NCBI GenBank assembly: GCA_963729325.1
Contig: CAVSNS010000021.1
Location: 49,505-113,504, forward strand
From: JABCYV01 sp963729325
GTDB lineage: Bacteria > Acidobacteriota > Terriglobia > Terriglobales > Acidobacteriaceae
Length of the DNA stretch: 64,000 nucleotides
Direction of reading: 5' to 3'
The notes under the pieces were generated by a model that ran no database searches, was not told the DNA's origin, and worked only from the letters and a program-made list of their open reading frames with translations. A program made the position numbers and the translations under genes. Below, piece by piece: positions 8,741 through 17,237 of this stretch. Each line of letters starts with the position of its first letter. The stretch's first letter is position 1.

Positions 8741-9136
8741 ATGCCAGACTTGGCCGCAAAACGCGCGACGCCCCCCGACACCTCGACGCGATTGGCATTT
8801 GATCGCACCCGCGTTGCCTACGACCGCACAATGATGGCTTGGATCAGAACAGCAACTTCTCTCATCACTTTCGGTTTTGGCATCTATAAGTTCTTCCAAC
8901 TCGAACTAGGGCGCGGGCGGCAAGACGATCGCCTGATCGGGACGCGCGGATTCTCAGTGATAATGGTGGGCGCTGGGTTGTTGGCACTAATACTTGGCAC
9001 TCACGAACATTGGCAAAATATTCGGGCCCTGAGAGAGGAATATCCCGCTATGCCTCGCTCGCGAGCAGGTGTAATCGCCGGCCTCATTTCGATCCTGGGA
9101 GTGCTGGCATTCATCGCGATGGTCTTCCGGCAATGA
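8741..9136 (+). CDS. DUF202 (YidH-like) membrane protein
   Basis: This 131-aa protein has the DUF202 signature at the start of helix 1 ('LAFDRTRVAYDRTMMAWIRT' then 'TSLITFGFGIYKFFQ'), a second helix ('GFSVIMVGAGLLALILG') and a third at the C-terminus ('AGVIAGLISILGVLAFIAMV'). Family members are small inner-membrane proteins of unknown function. It is the last gene of the run that starts at 5882. Confidence 0.8.
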   Translation: MPDLAAKRATPPDTSTRLAFDRTRVAYDRTMMAWIRTATSLITFGFGIYKFFQLELGRGRQDDRLIGTRGFSVIMVGAGLLALILGTHEHWQNIRALREEYPAMPRSRAGVIAGLISILGVLAFIAMVFRQ

Positions 9137-9462
9137 ATCTGACCGGTAACGATAAATCGGCTTGTAGGAACTGATCTCGCACTTGCCATCGATTCTGGGC
9201 GGATGACGGCAAAACCGGCAGTAATCTGCCCAGGACGAAGGGACGAAGACTGGCCGCCTGAAAATTTGCTGATCAAGTGGCGAAGTCACGCTGCCTGCGG
9301 ATTCACTCTGTCAACCATGTGTTTGCTCTGACACTTACACTCGATGTTCTGATTGATTGTTGTGTACGCTGTAGCACGTGGGGCAGTTGGCCTCGGATGC
9401 CTTATGGCTCTCTGGTAGCTGGCGATTCGAGACTGCTCCCTGAACATTTATTATCGAAATAT

Positions 9463-9999
9463 ATGGGCGCAATTGATCGAGCTCTCGCTGCGAATCAGAC
9501 GTTTGTCATAAACTACGATCCGAATCAGCTTTCTCCGCGTCCGCGTCTAAAACTTGCGGTCTTGACTTGCATGGATACCCGGATCTCCTACAAGTCGCTG
9601 GGGCTCGAGCCTGGCGATGCGCACATGATCCGCAATGCTGGGGGAATCGTGACCGATGATGCGCTCCGCTCACTTCTCATCTCGCATTATCTCCTCGGCA
9701 CGGAAGAAATTATGATCGTAAATCACACTGATTGCGGATTGACGAAGGCGTCGGAAGAGGAGCTGCGAACGGAAATCGAGATCAAGGCCGGATTTCCCCT
9801 GAACGACCCAGTCCGCTTTTATGCATTTCGTGATGCCGCACAGAATGTCCGCGAGCAGATGGAGAAACTGAAATCACATAGTTGGGTTCGCCAGGATATG
9901 GTGATCCGCGGATTCGTTTTCGACGTTACGGATGGGCACTTGCGGGAGGTGAAACAAGGCCGTGCGGAACTCGCGGTCGATACGTCACAAGAATCTTGA
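9463..9999 (+). CDS. Beta-class carbonic anhydrase
   Basis: The enzyme hydrates CO2 to bicarbonate in the cytosol. The zinc ligands are visible: Cys and Asp in 'VLTCMDTR', and His and Cys in 'VNHTDCG'. 'MIRNAGGIVTDDALRSL' is the conserved segment that follows the first motif. From ATG 9463 it is 178 aa, the length of short beta-type enzymes; an in-frame ATG at 9397 would add 22 residues. Neither start has a strong ribosome site. It stands alone after the catabolic operon. Confidence 0.9.
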   Translation: MGAIDRALAANQTFVINYDPNQLSPRPRLKLAVLTCMDTRISYKSLGLEPGDAHMIRNAGGIVTDDALRSLLISHYLLGTEEIMIVNHTDCGLTKASEEELRTEIEIKAGFPLNDPVRFYAFRDAAQNVREQMEKLKSHSWVRQDMVIRGFVFDVTDGHLREVKQGRAELAVDTSQES

Positions 10000-10420
10000 T
10001 TGGCAGAGGCGCTCAACCGTGCGCTCAAAAACCGGTGGTAACTCAGCGCCATGAGCCCTCAAATAACAAGCCCAAGGGTAGCTGATTCAGTGGGCCAGTG
10101 GTGAATTTGTAACGGGAAGTCGGCGTTGTAGAACGTGATTCGGCATTTGTTCTAGCAGTTTGTGAAAAACTCGGGATTCGTATCAGGGCATCGCGGCGAT
10201 GCCACAGGCCCTTGATTTTCAATTGCTCCTTCAGAGGCGATCCTGGCGATTTCGAATTTTTCGCAATCTGATTAGCCCGTGTTGTGGAGGCCAGCGGCGA
10301 TGCCGTTCATGGTGGCGCCGATGGCGTAATCGAGCGATGGTTCGGTGGTCCCTGCGCTGGCGCTAGTCTACGAGTACTAGGCTGCTCGGTGAAAATGCTA
10401 CAGCCCGCATTCTCACAGGA
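10000..10420. other. Gene-poor stretch holding a phosphoenolpyruvate carboxylase remnant
   Basis: Apart from the ppc C-terminal fragment on the minus strand (10272-10367), no open frame, hairpin or repeat of note is visible here. The stretch is probably a deletion scar. Confidence 0.4.
10272..10367 (-). pseudogene. ppc: C-terminal remnant of phosphoenolpyruvate carboxylase
   Basis: The minus strand reads 'SLDYAIGATMNGIAAGLHNTG' without its first residue here, then stop at 10272. It matches the invariant end of PEP carboxylase, normally 'N-G-I-A-A-G-x-x-N-T-G' at the very C-terminus. Only about 30 codons survive before an upstream in-frame stop, so more than 96% of the gene is missing. Confidence 0.7.
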
Positions 10421-10624
10421 TCATGTCATCTGGTCCGTTCCTGCTCGCTTGAATTCGTGAAGCATTTCCGCCAACTCCACCTTGATTTGCTCCAGGCGTG
10501 AGAGCCTGGCTTCGTAATTCCCCTTGCTCCAACGAGGCTCATCGAGTCGAGCGTTTGCTACCTGCAAATCGTGCATCTCCTGCTTGAGACTAGAGACTCT
10601 CTCCAGAATGTGCTTCGCATCCAT
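10421..10624 (-). CDS. Small coiled-coil protein, 67 aa
   Basis: The ATG is preceded on the minus strand by AGGAGT, a good ribosome site. The product is almost entirely helical and charged, with heptad-like spacing ('ILERVSSLKQEMHDLQVANA' and 'RLSRLEQIKVELAEMLHEF'), suggesting a short coiled coil or dimer. I do not recognise a family. Confidence 0.55.
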   Translation of the reverse strand: MDAKHILERVSSLKQEMHDLQVANARLDEPRWSKGNYEARLSRLEQIKVELAEMLHEFKRAGTDQMT

Positions 10625-10880
10625 GACTCCTAAATCATACGCCGATAACTACGGCAGGTTGAAGCTAGCGGCGATAGGGCATTCGCCCAATTTTCGCCAC
10701 TCGGTTTGTTATTCTCCGACGATGGCATTCCAGCCCATGCCGTTATCCCGTAGACCCGTGCCCTTCGACGCCTCACTATTCGCAGATGAAGGGGTCGGGA
10801 AGAATTATTTCAGCGCGAACGGCATAAGGAGCCAACACTCGGCTGGCATTGCTGTGATCTAGTTTGTGCGGAGGTAGAGA

Positions 10881-11135
10881 ATGCTTAGCTGCCAGATTGA
10901 ATACGTCGCAAGTCATAGCGATGTCGGAACGGTATGCGGCAAGCCTGCGGTCGCTACTTGCACTGACTGCGGAGCAGCAATCTGCTCAGATTGTCGGCGG
11001 GAGTGTTGTGAGGATTCATTCTGTGAACTCTGCTACGACTACCATGTGACGCACGATTGCCTGAGAAAGCCTGTCAAGAGCGAGCGCCCTACATTCCCGA
11101 GCGGCGGTTCTTGGTTCTCCAGCCGATCAAACTAA
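10881..11135 (+). CDS. Small zinc-finger (B-box-like) protein
   Basis: The start follows GGAGGTAGAGA. The 84-aa product has many paired cysteines: 'GTVCGKPAVATCTDCGAAIC', 'SDCRRECCED' and 'CELCYDYHVTHDC', a cross-brace arrangement like B-box zinc fingers. It is presumably a protein- or nucleic-acid-binding module; no partner is evident. It is one of a run of tiny genes from 10.4 to 13.9 kb. Confidence 0.65.
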   Translation: MLSCQIEYVASHSDVGTVCGKPAVATCTDCGAAICSDCRRECCEDSFCELCYDYHVTHDCLRKPVKSERPTFPSGGSWFSSRSN

Positions 11136-11140
11136 GATAT

Positions 11141-11251
11141 TCACGGCATGCGGGAAAGCAGTTCTCCTGTGATTGCGTTCTTGCATGTATTTTCGTCCAC
11201 GTAATTGAGGAGAGTTCCATCCTCCCATTTAAAATCTCCTATCGCAATGTA
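11141..11251 (-). pseudogene. C-terminal fragment of a small acidobacterial-type protein (copy B)
   Basis: A 36-codon minus-strand frame with no start reads 'FKWEDGTLLNYVDENT' and ends 'KNAITGELLSRMP' at 11141. The last 77 nt (11149-11225) match copy A at 4074-4150 with 8 differences. Both are tail fragments and each lies within or just behind a small zinc-finger gene on the plus strand. Confidence 0.5.
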
Positions 11252-11549
11252 TTAAATAGCCTGTCGATGTCAGGCTCCTGCATCCCTGCCTCCTTCAGCC
11301 TTCCCCGCCAACTCAGGTTCGGTGCCATAGTCGGTGTCATTCAACTTCTTCGGGCTAGGATTGTACCGGGTTTTATCCGGCGCACCGTAACCAGATTTTA
11401 ATTAACTTTCTACTTCGAGCGGCATCTATACGTACAGGGAGATGGATCGCGGTATCCATTTTTTGTCCCGCAGGCAGAGGCAATTGTGTGCAGCCCTGGC
11501 CTCAACTTTTAACATCACACCTATCTATCGAATAAGGAGAGGATTATCC

Positions 11550-11942
11550 ATGAGGTTTGGAAAATACATTGCTATCGTAGCGGTTCTGGCGTCGGGCCTT
11601 TCGCTAAATGCATTCGCGAAGGATAAAAATGAGACGCCCGTGACGTTCTCGGAGAAAGTACAAATCGGATCGAACGAAGTGAAGCCCGGTGATTACAAGC
11701 TGCAGTGGGACGGTAATGGGCCGGATGTGCAAGTAAAGGTTGTTAAGGGCAAGGATGTGGTTGCAACGGTTCCGGCCAAGTTGCTCGCGAACAAGAGCAC
11801 GCAAAACGGCTTCGGCAATGCAGTCACTATCAGTGGCAACACTGACGTTAAGCAACTAGATCGGGTTGACTTCGCACGTGGACGGCAGTCGCTCGTATTC
11901 GGCGAAGCGATGGATACGCAGGCGACGCAAGGACAGCAGTGA
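11550..11942 (+). CDS. Secreted protein of unknown function
   Basis: Starting at ATG 11550 (after AGGAGAGGATTATCC) gives 130 aa with a clear signal peptide ('YIAIVAVLASGLSLNAFA', cleavage expected after AFA). The mature part is a small beta-rich domain ('VTFSEKVQIGSNEVKPGDYK', 'LQWDGNGPDVQVKVVKG'). It resembles the many small secreted proteins of unknown function in Acidobacteriota. It is followed directly by a strong terminator, so it is probably monocistronic. Confidence 0.75.
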   Translation: MRFGKYIAIVAVLASGLSLNAFAKDKNETPVTFSEKVQIGSNEVKPGDYKLQWDGNGPDVQVKVVKGKDVVATVPAKLLANKSTQNGFGNAVTISGNTDVKQLDRVDFARGRQSLVFGEAMDTQATQGQQ

Positions 11943-11963
11943 GGTTCAGACTAAGTTTAGCAG

Positions 11964-11991
11964 GCGGGAGCTTCGGCTCCCGTTTGTTTTT
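11964..11991 (+). terminator. Rho-independent terminator after the secreted-protein gene
   Basis: A perfect stem (CGGGAGC / GCTCCCG, 11965-11982, with a TTCG tetraloop) is followed by a T-rich run at 11983-11991. It lies 22 nt after the stop at 11942. Confidence 0.85.
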
Positions 11992-12432
11992 GCATCAAAA
12001 AGCAAGCCGCCGTCCATGAGACTTGGCGGGAGCTGACAGCGGCTTGATCCCCTCGAAACCCGAACCCAGTACAGCATGATTCCCGCTGCGAAGATAAAGC
12101 GTAAGGGTGTAACGATGCCGAAATGGATGAGGGCCGCGAGCGCGTGCTTCTAATTGCGGCTTCTATTCTCGTAGCTCGTCATCTCAAGAATCCCGAAGAC
12201 CTCAGCGATTAGAGGCCGAGTTTCTCCGAACCGAGTCACTGGTCGCAAGCGCCGTTCAATGGGCGGAGCGGAATCCTGCGGAAGATTGACAACCTGTTCC
12301 CACCGTCAGGGAGGGCTGAAGATCGTCACGTTCGAGAAATCGAGCGATTTTGGCGTAAAAATACAGTATGTATGGTATCGAACAATCATTCGGAATGTGG
12401 GAGACTGACGGCACTCTGGCTCACCCTGTCCT
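11992..12432. other. Gene-poor stretch with one possible tiny gene
   Basis: Only the possible frameshifted small gene at 12123-12289 stands out. No promoter, hairpin or repeat is convincing. Confidence 0.3.
12123..12289 (+). CDS. Possible small protein, frameshifted
   Basis: The frame from ATG 12123 reads 'MDEGRERVLLIAASILVARH' and stops at 12212. The next frame continues with similar character ('EAEFLRTESLVASAVQWAER') to 12289. Joined they make a helical protein of about 55 aa like small proteins I associate with Acidobacteriota. The call is weak because both halves are very short. Confidence 0.3.
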
Positions 12433-12630
12433 ATGCATCGGCGATTGGAAGATCGCATCCGTGAACTCTGCTCTAAAGCTTTGACCGCACAAGAATCAGA
12501 ACTGGACGCGATTCTTTCTGCCCTACGATCCGCCGTTCGTGAGCATGTCGAGCGTCTCAGGAGACTCGCTGCCGCGAGGCTTGTCAGCATTGAGGGGAAT
12601 GGGAAATTGCAGGACAGGCGCTCTGCCTAA
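12433..12630 (+). CDS. Small helical hypothetical protein, 65 aa
   Basis: This charged all-helical protein ('LEDRIRELCSKALTAQESEL', 'LSALRSAVREHVERLRRLAA') has the look of a conserved small family seen repeatedly in Acidobacteriota. There is no signal peptide and no clear ribosome site. The function is unknown. Confidence 0.55.
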   Translation: MHRRLEDRIRELCSKALTAQESELDAILSALRSAVREHVERLRRLAAARLVSIEGNGKLQDRRSA

Positions 12631-12705
12631 ATTAAAAAAGGGTAGACCAAATCCAAGGAACAGGAGCTGTTCAACCAAGACGCAGGACAACCAAAGGAGA
12701 GAGCC

Positions 12706-12933
12706 ATGTTCCACGGAGTCAGGATTGTCACGGCGGGGATTCCTGCCACTGACATCGCGGCAGTATACGGAGACGGGAGACAAATCGGCACTATCTGCCT
12801 TGTGGACGGCGAAAAGGTCTTCCGTTTAGAACAAGAACCGCTAAGCGTATCGCTTGCAAAAATATCCGAAGAACCGGCGTTAGAGTTCACAGTCCCACAA
12901 CTCGAAAAAATCATTTCGGGACTCAACAACTAA
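12706..12933 (+). CDS. Hypothetical protein, 75 aa
   Basis: A strong ribosome site (AAAGGAGAGAGCC) precedes the ATG. The product is a small beta-rich soluble protein ('GIPATDIAAVYGDGRQIGTI', 'VDGEKVFRLEQEPLSVSL') ending in a helix. No motif is recognised. It is part of the run of tiny genes. Confidence 0.6.
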   Translation: MFHGVRIVTAGIPATDIAAVYGDGRQIGTICLVDGEKVFRLEQEPLSVSLAKISEEPALEFTVPQLEKIISGLNN

Positions 12934-13173
12934 CGAAGGAACTCCCATCCTAAGAAACTGGCTGGGCGTATAGTGGAAGCTGAAGTGGCGATTTTCAAAC
13001 GCCTCCAGCAGTTGACCTGTCAAGCCTCTGAGTGCCGACTCCCGTTCGCCAATCTTCGCCAGTCGGTTTGGTATCCTGCATCGGACCCTGCCCCTCAGGG
13101 CCAGTTTGATTAACCCCATCTAACGTTTCAGGAATAACACGTACGCCTGTCAGAGTAAACTTTATGCTTGGAC

Positions 13174-13369
13174 ATGTTGAAGCGTGAACGGCTTCAGATC
13201 ATTAAAGAAGAAGCGGCGTTCCTCCGACGGTTGAATGCCATGTATTGGATCGATCTCGACGAGCCACACGGAAGCCGAGGCGATAGCACATGAAAGAAGA
13301 CTTCAGCGAATAAGCGAGCTTGTGCGGGAAATCGCACAACTCAGAAGAAAACAGCCACGGAGCCGATAG
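13174..13369 (+). CDS. Small coiled-coil protein, frameshifted
   Basis: The frame from ATG 13174 reads 'MLKRERLQIIKEEAAFLRRL' and stops at 13293. The overlapping next frame reads 'TEAEAIAHERRLQRISELV' and 'REIAQLRRKQPRSR' to 13369. The halves fit one Lys/Arg/Glu-rich helical protein with a slip near 13255-13270. It lies 5 nt before the next gene. Confidence 0.4.
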
Positions 13370-13374
13370 TTGGT

Positions 13375-13596
13375 ATGAAGAAAGATGTATGGAGAGCGGT
13401 GATCGAGGTTGGTTTTATCATCTTCCTGTTTTATTCCAATCTCTTGATGGGAGAATTTGAGCGCTCAGGCATGGGGCAGAAGAGGGGTGTAGTTTGGGCG
13501 ATTCGAGATGTTTTTACCGCTGCTAATTTTGAAATTGCCACGATAGCCGCGCTCATCGGTTATATCTCTTTCGAATTTCTTCGAAAGAAATTCTAG
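13375..13596 (+). CDS. Small membrane protein, two helices
   Basis: This 73-aa protein has two hydrophobic segments ('VIEVGFIIFLFYSNLLMG' and 'FEIATIAALIGYISFEFL') separated by a basic loop and ending in KKF. No ribosome site is obvious. The family is unknown; it is presumably an inner-membrane protein. Confidence 0.55.
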   Translation: MKKDVWRAVIEVGFIIFLFYSNLLMGEFERSGMGQKRGVVWAIRDVFTAANFEIATIAALIGYISFEFLRKKF

Positions 13597-13682
13597 CAAA
13601 CCCTCCTGCCGCCGACCTCGAAAAATCCATCTGAACCAGTAGGTGCTACGCTACGGGTAGCGTGAATCTTGAGGAGGGAGCG

Positions 13683-13883
13683 ATGACGACTCTTCATGAA
13701 GCCACAGTTCATACAGCGACATACCACATCACACTGATATCCGACTCTCGTCTCGTCTGGCTGACCCACGAAAAGCCAATTGCCGACATGAACGGAGTTT
13801 TGGTGTTCATCGACAGTTGCGGCAATGAAATCACTGTGCCTCAGTCGGCTGTTTGGATTGAGGGAAAAAGGCCCAACAAGTAG
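13683..13883 (+). CDS. Hypothetical protein, 66 aa
   Basis: A strong ribosome site (GAGGAGGGAGCG) selects ATG 13683. The product is a small beta-rich domain ('ATYHITLISDSRLVWLTHEK', 'MNGVLVFIDSCGNEITVPQ'). The function is unknown. Confidence 0.55.
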   Translation: MTTLHEATVHTATYHITLISDSRLVWLTHEKPIADMNGVLVFIDSCGNEITVPQSAVWIEGKRPNK

Positions 13884-14092
13884 GTGGCACTGGCTCGGTC
13901 CTAGGACTACAGCCCCGGTCGAGGTGAGGTGACCGGCAGAAAAATGCCGACGGTCTGGGACCTATTATGGTTGGCTCGAATCGAAACATCGAGTGCGGCC
14001 ACTTTCCACGAATGCGAATCGGACCCCAACTCTCGCTTCCGCTTTCCAAAGGCATCCGGTGAGGTATGCTCTTGGTGGGACACTCCCGAGAG

Positions 14093-15823
14093 ATGAGCGA
14101 GAACATACAGACAATAAGCGGGAGTTCGTGGAAAACCTGGCTGTTAGATCGCGTGGCCGAACTGCGGCAACGTGAGGAGCAAGTATTTCTCGTTTTGGCG
14201 CTGGTGATCGGCGCATTGACCGGGCTGGTGGTCGTCGCCTTCATCTTGCTGACGGAACGAATGGGGATGCGGCTGTACCCGGTGGGGGGCGCGCCGTGGC
14301 GGCGTCTGCTGTTTCCGGTCGTGGGCTCGTTGGGCATCGGTTACCTGCTGTATCGCTATTTTCCTAATGCGCGAGGCAGCGGCGTACCGCAGACCAAGGC
14401 TGCGCTGTTCGCACGCGAAGGGCGCATCACGCTGCGCACTGTGCTCGGCAAGTTTTTTTGCACGTCGGCAACGCTCGCTAGTGGAATCCCGCTAGGACGC
14501 GAAGGGCCTTCGGTTCAAGTGGGTGCGGGCATTGGTTCCGTGCTCGGACGTCACCTCGGACTGCGCATCGAGCAAGTCAAGAAGTTGATCCCGGTGGGAG
14601 CGTCGGCGGCGATTGCAGCTGCGTTTAACACGCCTCTGGCAGCAGTGCTGTTTTCGCTTGAGGAGATCATGGGCGATCTCAATGCGCCGGTGATGGGCGC
14701 GGTTGTGCTGGCCTCGGCGACTGCGTGGATGGTTTTACGATTGTTCCTCGGCGATCATCCCCTCTTCAAAGTTCCGCAATATCAACTGGCCCATCCGGCG
14801 GAGTTTGCGGTCTATGTGGTGCTCGGCGTGGCCGGCGGAGTGGTTTCGGCAGTCTTCGCGAAGCTCTTGCTGGGCATGCGGGAGCGCTTCCTGCGGTTCC
14901 CGCAGAAGACGGTCTGGTTCCAACCGGTGGCGGGCGGGGTGCTGGTCGGCCTGATAGGCTGGTTTGTGCCGCAGGTTCTGGGTGTCGGTTATGGGTTTGT
15001 CGGCGACGCGTTGAACGGAAAGATGGCGTTCAATCTGATGTTGCTACTGGTGGTTCTGAAACTTCTCGCTGTTACCATCAGTTATGCTTCGGGCAACGCA
15101 GGCGGTATCTTCGGCCCCGCCCTGTTTATCGGTGCCATGTTGGGAGGAACGGTGGGGACGGTGGCCCATCATTTGTTCCCCGGTTACACCGCGACGCCAG
15201 GCGCCTACGCGCTGGTCGGGATGGGCGCGGTCTTCGCGGGGATCGTCCGTGCTCCTATGACCTCGGTGGTGATGATCTTCGAGATGACGCAGGACTATGC
15301 CGTAATCGTCCCGCTGATGATCGCTAATCTGGTGAGTCTTTTCATCGCTTCCCGATTGCACCACGAGCCCATCTACGAAGCACTGGCCGTGCAGGATGGC
15401 ATTCACCTGCCGACGGCGAAGACGCGCCAACGAGATAGTCAGCGTCAGGTATTCCGAGTCATGCACACTGCGACCGAGTTGCTGCCAGCCGAGATCACGG
15501 TTCGGGAAGCCTTGGAACGGGTTCGCCCGACTGAATTCCGAACGTGGCTGGTGACTGATCGACGAGGGGTAGTTGGCGTTATCAACCTTTCGAGGCTGGA
15601 GCGAGAGCTCGCGGAAGGTGCTGATAAGAAGCTTAGTGAGCTCCTAGACGCGTTGACTTTTCCGCATGTCCACTCTGACCAAGGGCTTGACTTGGCGCTT
15701 GAGCGCATGGGCGCAAATCAGATCGAAATCCTGCCCGTCGTGAACCGTGCGGATACGCACAAGTTGGAAGGTATTGTGACGCTCCGGGATGTGCTGGATG
15801 CATACGGCGTGCCGCGCGGCTGA
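14093..15823 (+). CDS. ClC-family chloride channel/transporter with C-terminal CBS domains
   Basis: This protein moves chloride, or exchanges it for protons, across the inner membrane. All selectivity-filter motifs are present: GSGVPQ, GREGPSVQ (with the gating Glu) and GGIFGPALFIG. Membrane helices run to about residue 420 and are followed by two CBS domains ('ITVREALERVRP' and 'GIVTLRDVLDAYG'), which bind adenine nucleotides and regulate gating. The 576-aa length fits bacterial ClC-CBS fusions. The start could also be ATG 14066, which has GAGG very close. It stands alone. Whether it is channel or exchanger cannot be decided by eye. Confidence 0.93.
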   Translation: MSENIQTISGSSWKTWLLDRVAELRQREEQVFLVLALVIGALTGLVVVAFILLTERMGMRLYPVGGAPWRRLLFPVVGSLGIGYLLYRYFPNARGSGVPQTKAALFAREGRITLRTVLGKFFCTSATLASGIPLGREGPSVQVGAGIGSVLGRHLGLRIEQVKKLIPVGASAAIAAAFNTPLAAVLFSLEEIMGDLNAPVMGAVVLASATAWMVLRLFLGDHPLFKVPQYQLAHPAEFAVYVVLGVAGGVVSAVFAKLLLGMRERFLRFPQKTVWFQPVAGGVLVGLIGWFVPQVLGVGYGFVGDALNGKMAFNLMLLLVVLKLLAVTISYASGNAGGIFGPALFIGAMLGGTVGTVAHHLFPGYTATPGAYALVGMGAVFAGIVRAPMTSVVMIFEMTQDYAVIVPLMIANLVSLFIASRLHHEPIYEALAVQDGIHLPTAKTRQRDSQRQVFRVMHTATELLPAEITVREALERVRPTEFRTWLVTDRRGVVGVINLSRLERELAEGADKKLSELLDALTFPHVHSDQGLDLALERMGANQIEILPVVNRADTHKLEGIVTLRDVLDAYGVPRG

Positions 15824-16043
15824 TCGGGCTTGGGCTTACGGTGGGCTCCTCGCCGTATGACGAACAAACCGGAAGTAATCCCGTCTTGGACGAAAATTGC
15901 GGTTTTCAGAGCGGCTGGGCTGGATGCAGCCTGCTTATTCCTAGTTCCAGAGGTTAGCTCCCCTGGGCTGATTCTCAGTTTTACGAAACCCTTCTTCTGT
16001 ACGCTAGGGATGTCTGCTTTGCCGAGTCTTGAATTCGCATTCT
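15824..16043. other. Intergenic, nothing evident
   Basis: The gap between the ClC gene and the convergent membrane-protein gene shows no gene and no strong hairpin. Confidence 0.3.
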
Positions 16044-16403
16044 CTATGACGCAGAACGCTTCGCATACCGCCATTCCAGTACAAACGCAATGCCGGTGCC
16101 GATGAGAACGAATAGCCAGACCCAAGAGGTATTGACGTGGATCACGCGCACGCCAGAGAGCAGGAAGACGATGCCACCGATTAGAAATAGAGGACCAGTG
16201 ATAGCGCAGTGAAAAGAGCGATTCCTAAGCCAGTTGGCGAGACAGCCGATAGCCATCGCGAAAAGGCACGTAGCCTCTGACGCATGGAGGGGGTGCCAAT
16301 AGATTCCTATGAGGCTCAGTGCTCCCCATGCCATCAGCGAGGCTACGAACCAGTAGCAAATCGCTGCTGGTGAGCTACAACAAGCCTCTATTTGCCTTGT
16401 CAT
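16044..16403 (-). CDS. Hypothetical membrane protein, four helices
   Basis: Starting at the internal ATG (16403) gives 119 aa with four hydrophobic helices: 'AICYWFVASLMAWGALSLIG', 'ATCLFAMAIGCLANWL', 'AITGPLFLIGGIVFLLSG' and 'VWLFVLIGTGIAFVLEW'. A longer open frame upstream overlaps another gene and looks non-coding. There is a Cys pair near the N-terminus (ACCSS). The family is not recognised. Confidence 0.55.
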   Translation of the reverse strand: MTRQIEACCSSPAAICYWFVASLMAWGALSLIGIYWHPLHASEATCLFAMAIGCLANWLRNRSFHCAITGPLFLIGGIVFLLSGVRVIHVNTSWVWLFVLIGTGIAFVLEWRYAKRSAS

Positions 16404-16570
16404 AGGACGTACGGCGAGACATTCTTGTTCGGTTTCTGGAACAAAAAAACGAATATTGCTTTGAAACTGGGGCGAATGGGTTAGGTTCGTGTCGAAGTAT
16501 CCGACAGCGGTCACACAACCGGCATCTGAACACCCACTAGAGATGACAGATGCCGTTACTCCCTTAAGTT

Positions 16571-16873
16571 CTAAGCTGCTTTTCTCTGATTGAACTTCGC
16601 CCATCTCGCGCGTTGTGCAACAGCCATCTTCCTTCTCGACGCTGCTGAGACGTGCCGTTTGGGTCTCAGACCCGCTCGACCCGTCGAGTTTTGCTTCGCC
16701 CATCGTGCCTTTTGCGCCAGACTGATTCTCCTCCGACCGGCAGCCGACATCTTTCGGCGTCTAGCGTGTTTGATTGAGTTCGATCCCGATAAGGCAGAAA
16801 CAGCAGCTTCTAACCGACCTAACTCGAATGCAGTTTTGTCTCTTGCAGCCTTTAACTGCGCGAGTATGTCCAT
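16571..16873 (-). CDS. Small basic protein with repeated ARWAK-type motifs
   Basis: The 100-aa product has an N-terminal helix ('MDILAQLKAARDKTAFELGR') and then two copies of a very basic unit: 'RRKMSAAGRRRISLAQKARW' with AK, and 'RRKMAVAQRARWAKFNQ'. The Arg/Lys/Ala-rich repeats suggest binding to DNA or RNA, like histone-like or AT-hook-type proteins (inference). A truncated copy of the first half lies at 4267-4494. Confidence 0.65.
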   Translation of the reverse strand: MDILAQLKAARDKTAFELGRLEAAVSALSGSNSIKHARRRKMSAAGRRRISLAQKARWAKQNSTGRAGLRPKRHVSAASRRKMAVAQRARWAKFNQRKAA

Positions 16874-16905
16874 GTGTCCCCCTCGGGCTGGGATTATAGC
16901 GCACG

Positions 16906-17121
16906 CTAATTACCGACATAGACGACGCGCTGACTCTTATTGATTGGCTTGCATCCGAAGGCTAGGTCACCAGAGGAGGAGTCGAGCCTGACTTCTGGAA
17001 CGACGGAAATCTCGTAAAAGCGGGAGAACGGCAGCATTCCCCAGATAAGCAGGTGCGTGCTGGCGATGTCCCAGAGTTCACGAACAAGAGATTTTTTTCC
17101 TCCGAGACCGAATCTGCCCAA
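16906..17121 (-). CDS. Possible small hypothetical protein
   Basis: This 71-codon minus ORF reads 'RFGLGGKKSLVRELWDIAST' and 'LLIWGMLPFSRFYEISVV'. I have an impression of similar ORFs annotated in other Acidobacteriota, which could equally be translations of a dispersed non-coding repeat. There is no ribosome site. Confidence 0.25.
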   Translation of the reverse strand: MGRFGLGGKKSLVRELWDIASTHLLIWGMLPFSRFYEISVVPEVRLDSSSGDLAFGCKPINKSQRVVYVGN

Positions 17122-17237
17122 AATTGGGCATTAAGTAAGTACAGAGGGACGCACGTGTTGCCGGGTCTAGGTCTGGACACCCTTACCGATTGGCCGGGCT
17201 GCGGAATTCTGTGTGTAAAGCCGCGAGATCTCAAAGG

